Shown piece after piece: positions 1 through 6,550 of a stretch of DNA of 10,837 nt. Source of the stretch: Clostridia bacterium (GTDB lineage: Bacteria > Bacillota_A > Clostridia > UBA1212 > UBA1255); the NCBI GenBank assembly GCA_017522515.1, contig JAFWZH010000062.1, forward strand, positions 1 through 10,837. The letters are read 5' to 3'. Numbering within the stretch: position 1 is the first letter of the stretch; each line of letters starts with the position of its first letter. The position numbers and the translations under genes were made by a program. Below the pieces are notes generated by a model. The model searched no databases. It had not been told where the DNA came from and was given only the letters and a program-made list of their open reading frames with translations.

Positions 1-1
1 C

Positions 2-532
2 TATAACATTATTGGCACATACGAAGAACATATAAGCGGAGCAACCAAGAATGAGAACAGAACAGTCCTAATGGAGTGCTTGGATTTTTGTGTTAGCCAA
101 AATGCTAACTTTTTGCTTCTTTCTGAGCTTTCACGCTTAGGCCGCTCTACCCTACAAGTTCTAAAATCGCTTGAAATGTTGCACGAGGCGGGTGTTAGTG
201 TATATATTCAAAACCTCGGCATTTACACCCTGAACGCCACAGGAGAGGCGAATCCAATCGCCAGCATAATGGTAACTGTTCTTGCTGAAATGGCGAATAT
301 CGAACGTTCTAACATCGTTTACAGACTCAATTCGGGTCGTGAGAGTTACATTGCAAATGGTGGCAAGTTAGGTCGCAAGAAAGGCAGTGTAAAAACCACA
401 GAGCAGAAGAAAGAGGAATACAAAGAGGTTATTTCATTCTTGAAGCGTGGTTACTCTGTACGAAATACAGCAAAACTATCCAGCGTAAGTATAAGCACCG
501 TACAGAGGGTAAAGAGAGAGTTTTGTATTTAA
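2..532 (+). CDS. Serine recombinase (resolvase/invertase family), 5' end cut off by window edge
   Basis: Site-specific recombinase of the small serine resolvase/invertase family, which uses a serine nucleophile for strand exchange in resolution, inversion or transposition. The frame is open from base 2, so 176 codons are visible and the gene starts outside the window; the ATG at 71 is internal. Still present are the conserved SRLGRS motif (visible residues 44-49), the family's long E helix around EMANIERSNIVYR (96-108), and a C-terminal helix-turn-helix after a basic LGRKKGS linker (about 142-173). The catalytic serine, normally about residue 10, lies in the missing part. It stops at 530-532, just before a strong terminator hairpin, so it is probably transcribed separately from the genes to its right. 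Whether it moves this island, inverts a nearby switch or is a remnant of another element cannot be told. The family call is secure. Confidence 0.9.
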   Translation, partial: YNIIGTYEEHISGATKNENRTVLMECLDFCVSQNANFLLLSELSRLGRSTLQVLKSLEMLHEAGVSVYIQNLGIYTLNATGEANPIASIMVTVLAEMANIERSNIVYRLNSGRESYIANGGKLGRKKGSVKTTEQKKEEYKEVISFLKRGYSVRNTAKLSSVSISTVQRVKREFCI

Positions 533-554
533 TTTCAAAGCATATTTCATTCAT

Positions 555-591
555 AAGTTGTTGCTCCAGGCGTAGCCGGGAGCAACAACTT
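555..591 (+). terminator. Strong terminator-like hairpin after the serine recombinase
   Basis: A perfect 13-bp inverted repeat (AAGTTGTTGCTCC at 555-567, complement at 579-591) encloses an 11-base loop that itself contains GGC/GCC, and is followed by the T-rich TTTGTTTATAT stretch. Its place 23 bases after the recombinase stop fits a Rho-independent terminator. The arms would also fold on the minus strand, where AA/TT-rich sequence also flanks the stem, so it may work in both directions. Confidence 0.75.
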
Positions 592-647
592 TGTTTATAT
601 ATAATCAAAATTATTCCACATTTTAATAAAAGCATCGTTTTTATTGA

Positions 648-655
648 TATATTTG
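648..655 (+). promoter_or_regulatory. Bacteroidetes-type -7 promoter element before the unknown gene pair
   Basis: TATATTTG matches the Bacteroidetes housekeeping -7 consensus TAnnTTTG and lies 38 bases before the ATG at 694. Expected transcription start is around 660. The upstream -33 element (TTTG-like) is poor; the closest match is the TTTTA run near 621-625. Confidence 0.5.
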
Positions 656-693
656 CTATATTAATTTACAACCAGACTCAAAGAAAAAACCTT

Positions 694-1530
694 ATGAGTA
701 AAAAGACTATTATTTTCCAAGAATATGGAAAAATCACTTATAAAGAAATTGATGAGTTATTTTCATTTACTATACAGTATCACAATAAATTTGACCAACA
801 TAATATCACAAAACAATCTGAATTTGTAGTAGTAGCAGCCTGTAGGGGTCTAACAAAAATCAGTTTAGAAAAAATCAATCAAAAAGATTACTTGTTTATA
901 TCAGATGATATAAGCAAAGATGTCAACTATCCCAAAGAAATAGATGTCTTTCTATCAATGCAGTGCGATAGCGACAGCATTGTAACAGCAGAAATGCTGT
1001 ATCACGCAATATACGTTTCTGCAGATGAATTATTCCCTAAAATGCGATTAAACGATATTTATTATAATTACAAATGGTTATTAAATAAAACAAAAATAAA
1101 CATTCATACCAACAAATTTGACAAATACATAAAAGACATTTTCCCAAATAGCAAAGACATTGCCATTGAAAAAATCATAGAGAAATTAAAAATCGCAAGA
1201 CTAGAAGCAATTACGCTATTTGAACGTTGGCAGAGATTCCATTTAATCGACTACAACCCACAAACAGGTTGGATACCGAATTACCCAAAAGAAACACTTA
1301 CAATAGAGCAATTTAAGCAAGAACTTTCAGTTACAAGAATTGATGTAAAAAAAGACAGTAACACAGGATTGCTATTCTTTGAATGTGATAATAACATTAA
1401 GGGAGAAGTTATGGTGGAACAAATACCCAAGCACCCAATGATGTCAAAGTTTATTTTATCAAATTCTAAAGTCTGTTGGATTTTACACGAAGAGGAAGAA
1501 ATGCAAGCTCCTGTAATTGCAGATTTTTAA
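694..1530 (+). CDS. Uncharacterised 278-residue protein, first gene of an unknown pair
   Basis: I do not recognise this protein. The frame stays open back to a TTG at 523, but that would overlap the recombinase and read through the hairpin and promoter; the ATG at 694 (MSKKTIIF) sits 38 bases after a TAnnTTTG element and is preferred. The product is soluble, with no signal peptide or membrane helix. It has a mixed N-terminal part with a hydrophobic EFVVVAACRG strand (residues 45-54), a charged, probably helical middle rich in Lys and Ile (about residues 120-190), and an acidic beta-looking C-terminal part ending in HEEEEMQAPVIADF. That last part loosely resembles small beta domains of some immunity proteins, but this is only an impression. 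The next gene begins 10 bases after its stop. The coding sequence is very AT-rich, more so than the RhuM and AbiE genes, which suggests a separate origin. Confidence 0.75.
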   Translation: MSKKTIIFQEYGKITYKEIDELFSFTIQYHNKFDQHNITKQSEFVVVAACRGLTKISLEKINQKDYLFISDDISKDVNYPKEIDVFLSMQCDSDSIVTAEMLYHAIYVSADELFPKMRLNDIYYNYKWLLNKTKINIHTNKFDKYIKDIFPNSKDIAIEKIIEKLKIARLEAITLFERWQRFHLIDYNPQTGWIPNYPKETLTIEQFKQELSVTRIDVKKDSNTGLLFFECDNNIKGEVMVEQIPKHPMMSKFILSNSKVCWILHEEEEMQAPVIADF

Positions 1531-1540
1531 TTTGTTACAT

Positions 1541-1861
1541 ATGAAAACACCATATATATGTATGTTCAACGAGCAAGAATTTGTTGCTGTCTGTCGCAAA
1601 ACAGATTATGAGAACAATAACATTGGCAAGGATATATTCCTCATATGTAGAAACGAATGGGAAGATATAGGCGAGTATTCCACAGAAGAAATTGAATTGC
1701 TTTTAACCAAGATAGAAAACAACACCATTGAATTATATCCAGCACCAAACAATGCAGTTGTCATTGTAAAATCTATACCTTATTCAAGAAAATCGGAATA
1801 CATCGAATTACCCATAATCTTCTTTTCGACACCAGTCTTTGACACCAGTTCGCTTAATTAA
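1541..1861 (+). CDS. Uncharacterised 106-residue protein, second gene of an unknown pair
   Basis: Small protein of unknown function. The frame is open from a TTG at 1517 inside the preceding gene, but the ATG at 1541 (MKTPYICM) gives a clean 10-base spacing and is the likelier start. It is acidic, with a predicted alternating strand/helix pattern: an N-terminal FNEQEFVAVCRK strand region, an amphipathic EYSTEEIELLLTKIE helix, then AVVIVKSIPYS and PIIFFSTPVF strands. There is no signal peptide and no recognisable motif. The tight spacing to the upstream gene implies one transcript and perhaps a shared job, for example effector and partner. It is followed by a non-coding gap. Confidence 0.65.
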   Translation: MKTPYICMFNEQEFVAVCRKTDYENNNIGKDIFLICRNEWEDIGEYSTEEIELLLTKIENNTIELYPAPNNAVVIVKSIPYSRKSEYIELPIIFFSTPVFDTSSLN

Positions 1862-1880
1862 GGGTAAACTTTTGTGTTAA

Positions 1881-1988
1881 AGTATTGATAATAAGGTTAA
1901 AATATTTAGCAATAATTTAACTGTTCTAGTCGAATGGGAACAAGGTAAGAAGGTTTTTTCCACTATTGAAAACGTAAAACTTCATTAA
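1881..1988 (+). pseudogene. Short coding-like remnant without a start codon
   Basis: Within the 1862-2084 gap one frame reads through 35 protein-like codons (including LTVLVEWEQGKKVFSTIE) to a TAA at 1986-1988. There is no ATG, and a stop precedes it at 1878. It may be the 3' end of a lost gene or chance. The rest of the gap, up to 2084, holds no clear promoter or terminator. Confidence 0.2.
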
Positions 1989-2084
1989 ATATGTATAATG
2001 ATAAAGATTGTTTGCATTTTGAGGTAGGGAAAATGGAATAAGATCTTAACTACTATTCGTTGTAGATGTATAAATTTTACGATT

Positions 2085-3083
2085 ATGAATGAACCCAATA
2101 ACAACATAGTAATTTACCAAAGCGATGATGGCAAGGTGCACCTTGATGTAGTATATAATGAGGAGACTATGTGGTTGTCTCAACAGCAACTTTGTGAACT
2201 ATACCAAACGAGCAAATCAAATGTAAGTGAACATATTAAGCATATATTTGAGGATGGTGAACTTGAAGAAAATTCAGTTGTTCGGAAATTCCGAACAACT
2301 GCTTCTGATGGTAAAACATATGATGTAAACCATTACAACCTCGATATGATTCTTTCGCTTGGTTATCGTGTCCGTTCTGTTACTGCAACACGCTTCCGTC
2401 AATGGGCAACCGAGCGTTTGAAGGAATATATCATAAAGGGCTTCACAATGGACGATGAACGCCTGAAACAGTTGGGCGGTGGTAACTATTGGAAAGAGTT
2501 GCTCGACCGTATCAGGGACATCCGTTCATCGGAAAAGGTTATGTATCGTCAGGTGCTCGACCTTTATGCAACAGCTGTCGATTACGACCCTCGATGCGAC
2601 CTTTCCGTGGAGTTCTTCAAGATTGTACAGAACAAGTTGCACTTTGCTGCACACGGCCATACAGCCGCCGAGGTCATTTATGAAAGAGCCGATGCAGAGC
2701 AACCTTTTATGGGATTGACAACTTTCAAAGGAGAGCATCCCACGCTTGCCGATGCAAAAATTGCAAAGAACTATTTGAAGGAAGATGAGCTGAAGATATT
2801 GAACAACCTTGTTTCGGGATATTTCGATTTTGCCGAGATACAGGCAATGAAGCGTCGTCCTATGTATATGAGTGATTATATACAGCAACTTGACAATATC
2901 CTTTCATCGACAGGTGAACAGTTGTTGTCGGGCGCAGGAAAAATCAGTCATTCAGTAGCGATGTCAAAGGCAGAAAATGAATATCGAAAGTACGAATTAC
3001 GCACACTTTCGCCTGTTGAACAAGCATACCTTGATACCATCAAGCAATTAAATAACGAGGCGAAGGAGAAGAATAAGAAGTGA
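2085..3083 (+). CDS. rhuM: RhuM-family protein (virulence RhuM family), 332 residues
   Basis: Full-length member of the RhuM family, first named from a Salmonella pathogenicity island and common in mobile elements and defence islands; its molecular role is not established. Visible family features are an N-terminal helix-turn-helix-like stretch (MWLSQQQLCELYQTSKSNVS, residues 29-48), the conserved block around SVVRKFRTTASDGKTYDV (64-81), YNLDMILSLGYRVRS (84-98), and FRQWATERLKEYIIKGF (104-120). After these comes a long helical C-terminal region ending in a Lys-rich tail. The N-terminal part suggests DNA binding, which is inference. The ATG at 2085 gives the usual length (about 330). The AbiH gene starts 9 bases after the stop, so the two are probably one transcript. 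A perfect 12-bp inverted repeat lies inside the gene at 2275-2301. No convincing TAnnTTTG promoter was found directly upstream. Confidence 0.9.
   Translation: MNEPNNNIVIYQSDDGKVHLDVVYNEETMWLSQQQLCELYQTSKSNVSEHIKHIFEDGELEENSVVRKFRTTASDGKTYDVNHYNLDMILSLGYRVRSVTATRFRQWATERLKEYIIKGFTMDDERLKQLGGGNYWKELLDRIRDIRSSEKVMYRQVLDLYATAVDYDPRCDLSVEFFKIVQNKLHFAAHGHTAAEVIYERADAEQPFMGLTTFKGEHPTLADAKIAKNYLKEDELKILNNLVSGYFDFAEIQAMKRRPMYMSDYIQQLDNILSSTGEQLLSGAGKISHSVAMSKAENEYRKYELRTLSPVEQAYLDTIKQLNNEAKEKNKK
2275..2301. repeat. Perfect 12-bp inverted repeat inside the RhuM gene
   Basis: CAGTTGTTCGGA (2275-2286) and its exact complement (2290-2301) flank the three bases AAT. It falls on the codons for the conserved VVRKFRTT block, so it may be partly imposed by the protein sequence, but twelve matched pairs with a 3-base loop would fold stably in mRNA. 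It could act in attenuation or as a binding site; no function is shown. Confidence 0.7.
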
Positions 3084-3092
3084 CAGGAATAT

Positions 3093-4220
3093 ATGAATAA
3101 AATAGTTCTCATAGGTAACGGTTTTGATTTGGCTCACGGTTTAAGAACCAGTTATAAAGATTTTATAGATTGGTATTGGGAGGACTGTGGCGATAGGCTT
3201 CTGCATTGCCATAATAAAACTGTATCAGATGGATTATGCTCTTTTGAATTAAGAGACGGTTGCGGTTTGAGTTGCTGGAGCTCGGTTTGGGGATTCCGCT
3301 ATTGTAGAAGCAATCCGCTTAAACCATGGGATTTAAATGATGTTGTCAATTTAGCTAAAGAGGATAAAGATATCTGTAAATTCTCATTCACAAGTCCAAT
3401 TCTTAAAAGAGTTTGGAACAAGTTACAGTTTGGGTGGGTTGATATTGAAAATGAATACTTCTCATTGCTGACAGAAGAAAATTTGACTATTGACAAGGGT
3501 TTTGTTAGGGCCAATTACAAAGAGCTTAATTGTCAATTGGAAATTTTGCGGGATAAACTCATACAATATTTGAAATGTCAAAGCGAAAATGAAACACCAA
3601 TCATTGACAATATTAGCGATATAATATACAGACCGATAAAAGAAAGAGAAATATCTGTTGCCTACAAAAAAACACTTGGTGAAAACGCAATAGAGGAGAT
3701 TGCACCCTGTGCAACAATGTTTCTAAACTTTAATTATACCAAAACTCCTGAAAAGTATTTATCTGATTCTTCAAAAGTTCTGGTTAATTACATTCACGGG
3801 CACCTTGATAACCCCAAAAGTGTTATATTTGGTTATGGAGATGAGTTTGATTCAGACTTTAAAAAGCTCCAAAATATGAATGAAAATGAGTGTATGCGCC
3901 ATATCAAATCCATTCGTTATCTGGAATCTGATAGCTATCGCAAGATGTTGGAATTTATAGAATCAGACACTTTTCAAGTTATTATATTAGGACATTCGTG
4001 TGGTTTGTCGGATAGAACCTTGCTAAACACCTTGTTTGAACACAAGAATTGCGTCTCTATAAAGCCATATTACTATGTAAACAAAGAAGGCAAGGATAAT
4101 CATCTTGATATCATACAGAATATCAGCAGAAATTTCACTGATATGAAATTAATGAGAGATAGAGTTGTCAATAAGACTTTTTGTGCACCATTTGTTAATT
4201 ATAAAGAATCGCTGGAATAG
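3093..4220 (+). CDS. abiH: AbiH-family phage abortive-infection protein, 375 residues
   Basis: Member of the AbiH family, named after a lactococcal abortive-infection gene that protects cells against some phages; its biochemical activity is not established here. The hallmark N-terminus is clear: KIVLIGNGFDLAHGLRTSY (residues 3-21), a nucleotide-binding-like loop. Further family blocks are FLNFNYT (210-216), YIHGHLDN (233-240), FGYGDEFD (246-253) and IILGHSCGLSDRTLL (297-311). The GNG...FNYT...HG order recalls SIR2-like enzymes, a resemblance rather than a demonstrated homology. Residues 40-75 (Cys- and Gly-rich) look like a variable insertion. The length is normal and the frame intact. It follows the RhuM gene after 9 bases, which suggests co-expression. 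Cytosolic: no signal peptide or membrane helix. Confidence in the family is high. Confidence 0.93.
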   Translation: MNKIVLIGNGFDLAHGLRTSYKDFIDWYWEDCGDRLLHCHNKTVSDGLCSFELRDGCGLSCWSSVWGFRYCRSNPLKPWDLNDVVNLAKEDKDICKFSFTSPILKRVWNKLQFGWVDIENEYFSLLTEENLTIDKGFVRANYKELNCQLEILRDKLIQYLKCQSENETPIIDNISDIIYRPIKEREISVAYKKTLGENAIEEIAPCATMFLNFNYTKTPEKYLSDSSKVLVNYIHGHLDNPKSVIFGYGDEFDSDFKKLQNMNENECMRHIKSIRYLESDSYRKMLEFIESDTFQVIILGHSCGLSDRTLLNTLFEHKNCVSIKPYYYVNKEGKDNHLDIIQNISRNFTDMKLMRDRVVNKTFCAPFVNYKESLE

Positions 4221-4326
4221 TATACTTTTGCCCAACAGTTTTGTGGTATTATGCTTGAACAGCTTTTCCAAACTATCGGAAAGTAGTACACAGAAATCGT
4301 TGATAACAACACGCTCGGGTCAACGA

Positions 4327-4840
4327 ATGGGTGAAAGTTTGTTTGCACACTCAACAAGTGTAGCAGAAGTTCGCTAAGGGCAGAGATTGCAAAGCCAATA
4401 TGAAGCGGCAAAAGGTGTGAATCTTATACAATTGGCATTGTATTATGATATAGGTAAATTTATATCTATCAAAACTCGTAAAGGTGTATGGGGAACAAAT
4501 GCCCTGCAGACTATCAGCGATAAATTACGTAAAGATCTTCCTGGACTTCGTGGCTTTTCTGCCAATAGTTTGAAGAATATGCGTAAGTTCTACGAAAATT
4601 GGATAATGCTTTATGCCACTAATACTATAGCAGAACCTAATTCGACAATTGCAATTGTCGAATTGGAAGAAAGTGAAAATGTAGTGGAAGTTGGTGCTAT
4701 GCACATTCAAGAACTTAATGATTTTCCCATAGAAGACTTTTTCAGAGTACCATTTACTCATCATATACGAATTATTGAAGGAGCAAAGGATATTAAAGCT
4801 CGTTATTATTATATCCACAAAACAGCAGAAGAACATTTGC
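4327..4840 (+). pseudogene. Decayed YhcG/DUF1016-family (PDDEXK nuclease) gene
   Basis: The frame from 4387 carries clear N-terminal DUF1016 (YhcG) features: LQSQYEAAKGVN, then YYDIGKFIS, VWGTNALQTISDKLRKDLPG, LRGFSANSLKNMRKFYENW, and finally FFRVPFTHHIRII and ARYYYIHKTAEEHL. Intact relatives are about 330-370 residues and end in a PDDEXK nuclease domain. Here similarity stops near 4835-4840 and the remaining codons to 4929 look random, so the whole nuclease domain is missing. At the 5' end there is no ATG in the open part; a plausible original start is ATG 4327 (MGESLFAHSTSVAEVR), separated from the rest by an in-frame TAA at 4375-4377. Either a TTG at 4387 is used or the gene is dead; with both ends damaged, the second is more likely. 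The segment 4221-4326 between AbiH and this gene holds nothing I can identify. Exact limits are uncertain. Confidence 0.75.
4639..4664. repeat. 26-bp perfect palindrome
   Basis: AATTCGACAATTG at 4639-4651 is followed at once by its exact reverse complement, giving a spacerless 26-bp palindrome. It sits in the variable linker of the decayed DUF1016 gene, between the N-terminal domain and the FTHH block. It might be a recombination or binding site, or simply a local duplication in decaying DNA. Confidence 0.65.
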
Positions 4841-4882
4841 ACAATCTATTTCACTGTTTTTTACTCAATAAATACTCTGTAC

Positions 4883-4925
4883 TGCATAAAATAGTATGTT
4901 TTTTATGCAATAGAAATTGCTTTTT
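4883..4925 (+). terminator. Possible weak terminator, two overlapping hairpins
   Basis: TGCATAAAA (4883-4891) pairs perfectly with 4901-4909 around a 9-base loop, and the overlapping GCAAT-AGAA-ATTGC (4907-4920) is followed directly by five T. Either could end transcription from the upstream genes before the AbiE promoter. Both stems are AT-rich or short, so confidence is modest. Confidence 0.35.
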
Positions 4926-5001
4926 GTGAATATGAGGGTTGAATCTTTCCAGGAATAGCCTACCGAATCTTTGTAAATCTGAAGGTTGAGTTTAAAAAAT
5001 A

Positions 5002-5058
5002 AGTAAATATTTGAACACAAAAAGAATTCAAATTTCTTTTATTGTTCAAATATTTACT
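5002..5058. promoter_or_regulatory. Long inverted-repeat operator before the AbiE genes
   Basis: Two 25-base arms (5002-5026 and 5034-5058) match as inverted repeats at 23 positions around a 7-base centre (TTCAAAT). The outer 16 bases, AGTAAATATTTGAACA and its complement, are perfect; the two mismatches fall just inside them. The right arm ends on the first base of the -7 element, so a bound protein would block RNA polymerase. Known AbiEi proteins bind inverted repeats in their own promoter and repress the operon, so this is the expected autoregulatory operator. Confidence 0.8.
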
Positions 5059-5065
5059 ATATTTG
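5058..5065 (+). promoter_or_regulatory. Bacteroidetes-type -7 promoter element of the AbiE operon
   Basis: TATATTTG fits TAnnTTTG and lies 28 bases before the AbiEi ATG, predicting a short leader of about 20-25 bases. The -33 region falls inside the inverted repeat, at the T-rich right arm (TTTCTTTT, 5033-5040). Confidence 0.6.
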
Positions 5066-5093
5066 CGGTAAACAATGGATATAAGCAGCCTAT

Positions 5094-5720
5094 ATGGATA
5101 TGAATTTGAACAATATTGGTAATGTGCCGGTGACGACATCGGTGATAGCATCGTTGTTTATGGAGTTGAAGTCGCCTGAGAAAAAGGTTGTTTCGCTTGA
5201 GAAGCAGGGATACATTATCAGGTTAAAGCGTGGTTTGTATGTGCTGAATCCTGAGTTATCGGGCAAGATGCTATCTACAGAATTGATAGCAAATCACCTC
5301 TATGCACCGTCGTATATTTCAATGTCGTCGGCACTGAGATACTATGGACTTATTCCAGAGGCTGTATATACACACCAATCAATGACCATCAAGCATTCAA
5401 GGAATTTTGATACTCCGGTTGGTATCTTTGAATATGATTATATTTCAAGGACTGCATTCGCTGTTGGAGTTAGGAGCATTCATAAGGGTGATTATGCTTT
5501 TCTTATGGCTTCGCCCGAAAAGGCTTTATGTGATTTGATTGCAAACTCTTCAAAAGTGAATCTTCGTTATATGAAAGACGTGGAGATATATCTTGAACAG
5601 GATATTCGTATGGATATGGACGAGTTCTATAAGATGGATGCCTCCATTTTCGAAGATTACATAAAGGTGGGCAAAAAGGCCGATTCTATTTCTACACTAT
5701 TAAAATTCCTGAGACGATGA
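5094..5720 (+). CDS. abiEi: AbiEi-type antitoxin and autorepressor, 208 residues
   Basis: Antitoxin of an AbiE (type IV) toxin-antitoxin and abortive-infection system. Family proteins have an N-terminal winged helix that represses the operon and a C-terminal domain that counteracts the AbiEii toxin without a stable complex. Seen here: a winged-helix-like N-terminus (about residues 10-55, with VVSLEKQGYIIRLKRGLYVL), then the conserved block YISMSSALRYYGLIPEAVYT (74-93) and YAFLMASPEKALCDLIA (134-150), typical of AbiEi transcriptional regulators, then a helical C-terminus. ATG 5094 is chosen because it lies 28 bases after the -7 element; the ATG at 5075 is in another frame and runs only a short way; ATG 5100 is possible. 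Its stop overlaps the AbiEii start (ATGA at 5717-5720), indicating translational coupling. Confidence 0.9.
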   Translation: MDMNLNNIGNVPVTTSVIASLFMELKSPEKKVVSLEKQGYIIRLKRGLYVLNPELSGKMLSTELIANHLYAPSYISMSSALRYYGLIPEAVYTHQSMTIKHSRNFDTPVGIFEYDYISRTAFAVGVRSIHKGDYAFLMASPEKALCDLIANSSKVNLRYMKDVEIYLEQDIRMDMDEFYKMDASIFEDYIKVGKKADSISTLLKFLRR

Positions 5721-6544
5721 AGAATGAGATATTTGAGAATATGCTCTCCCAGTATGATTTGACTACTGAGCAACATAAAAGAAATGCAATATTTGAAGTG
5801 AACCAGCAGGTAATACTAGCAGGCTTGTATGCTGGAGGTTTTTTTGAATCGGCTGCATTTTATGGCGGTACTTGTTTGAGAATCTTTCACGGATTGCAAC
5901 GTTTTAGTGAGGATATGGATTTTTCCTTGATGGCACAGGATGAGGCTTTTGATTTTACGAAATACTTTCCCGCCATCGTTGATGCTTTTGCAATGGTAGG
6001 CCGTGAGGTTGAAATAAAGAAGAAGGATAAGAAGAACTTCGGCAAGGTTGAATCGGCTTTTCTCAAGGACAATACTGATGTATATGATGTGACCTTCCAA
6101 ACAGAAAAGTCAATAAAGATAAAGATTGAAGTGGATACTTGCCCACCATTGAATTTCAAGACAGAGCAGAAACTATTGCTTCAGCCACACTCTTTTATGA
6201 CACGTTGCTTCACGCTTCCCGACCTTTTTGCTGGCAAGATGCACGCACTTGTTTACCGTGCGTGGAAGAACAGAGTCAAAGGCCGTGACTGGTATGACTT
6301 TGAATGGTATGTGCGTAATAACGTTCCGCTGGATTTTACTCATTTGGCCGAGCGTTTCAAGCAGTTCAATAATGAAGAAATAACTCCAGAATTGTTCAAA
6401 GAAAAACTTATAGAACGTCTCTCCACTGCTGACATCAAGCAAGTGAAGGCAGATGTCCTGCCGTTCGTTCGCAATCCAAAAGAACTTGATATTTGGTCAA
6501 ACGATTATTTTGTGCAACTGGCGAAAATGATTAGAGTTGAATAG
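5717..6544 (+). CDS. abiEii: AbiEii-type nucleotidyltransferase toxin, 275 residues
   Basis: Toxin of the AbiE system. Family members are DNA-polymerase-beta-like nucleotidyltransferases that stop growth; some related enzymes transfer nucleotides to tRNA acceptor ends. The motifs look intact: FYGGTCLR (residues 48-55) followed by RFSEDMDF (62-69), with D66 and D68 as likely metal ligands; IKIEVD (135-140), a probable third acidic strand; and FAGKMHALVYRAWKNRVKGRDWYDFEW (171-197), carrying the family's Lys and Asp residues (K174, D191, D194). The length suits the family. The gene starts inside the last codon of the antitoxin gene (ATGA overlap), so its translation probably depends on antitoxin translation, keeping expression balanced. 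No damage seen, so the system is likely functional. Which nucleotide and target it uses cannot be read from sequence. Confidence 0.92.
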   Translation: MKNEIFENMLSQYDLTTEQHKRNAIFEVNQQVILAGLYAGGFFESAAFYGGTCLRIFHGLQRFSEDMDFSLMAQDEAFDFTKYFPAIVDAFAMVGREVEIKKKDKKNFGKVESAFLKDNTDVYDVTFQTEKSIKIKIEVDTCPPLNFKTEQKLLLQPHSFMTRCFTLPDLFAGKMHALVYRAWKNRVKGRDWYDFEWYVRNNVPLDFTHLAERFKQFNNEEITPELFKEKLIERLSTADIKQVKADVLPFVRNPKELDIWSNDYFVQLAKMIRVE

Positions 6545-6550
6545 TTATAT

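Noticed and set aside
523..693. Upstream extension of the 694 gene to a TTG start at 523
   Set aside because: It would overlap the recombinase and translate through the terminator hairpin and the TAnnTTTG promoter; the added residues look random.
2526..2888. Minus-strand 120-codon frame inside the RhuM gene
   Set aside because: Shadow frame antisense to a well-supported family gene; Cys/His-rich composition typical of chance translation.
4525..4842. Minus-strand 105-codon frame over the decayed DUF1016 gene
   Set aside because: Antisense to sequence with clear DUF1016 motifs; Phe- and Ser-rich chance frame.
4840..4929. Tail of the DUF1016 frame as a genuine short C-terminus
   Set aside because: Its codons give a Cys/Phe-rich sequence unlike any part of the family and cover hairpins that look like a terminator.
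5056..5066. TATATTTGC as an IntDOT-type core site (GTAnnTTTGC) for integration
   Set aside because: The first base of the consensus is not matched, and the motif is fully explained as a -7 promoter element; the same string occurs before the gene at 694.
4960..5151. Minus-strand 63-codon frame over the AbiE operator
   Set aside because: Runs through the inverted repeat and promoter and has no family features.
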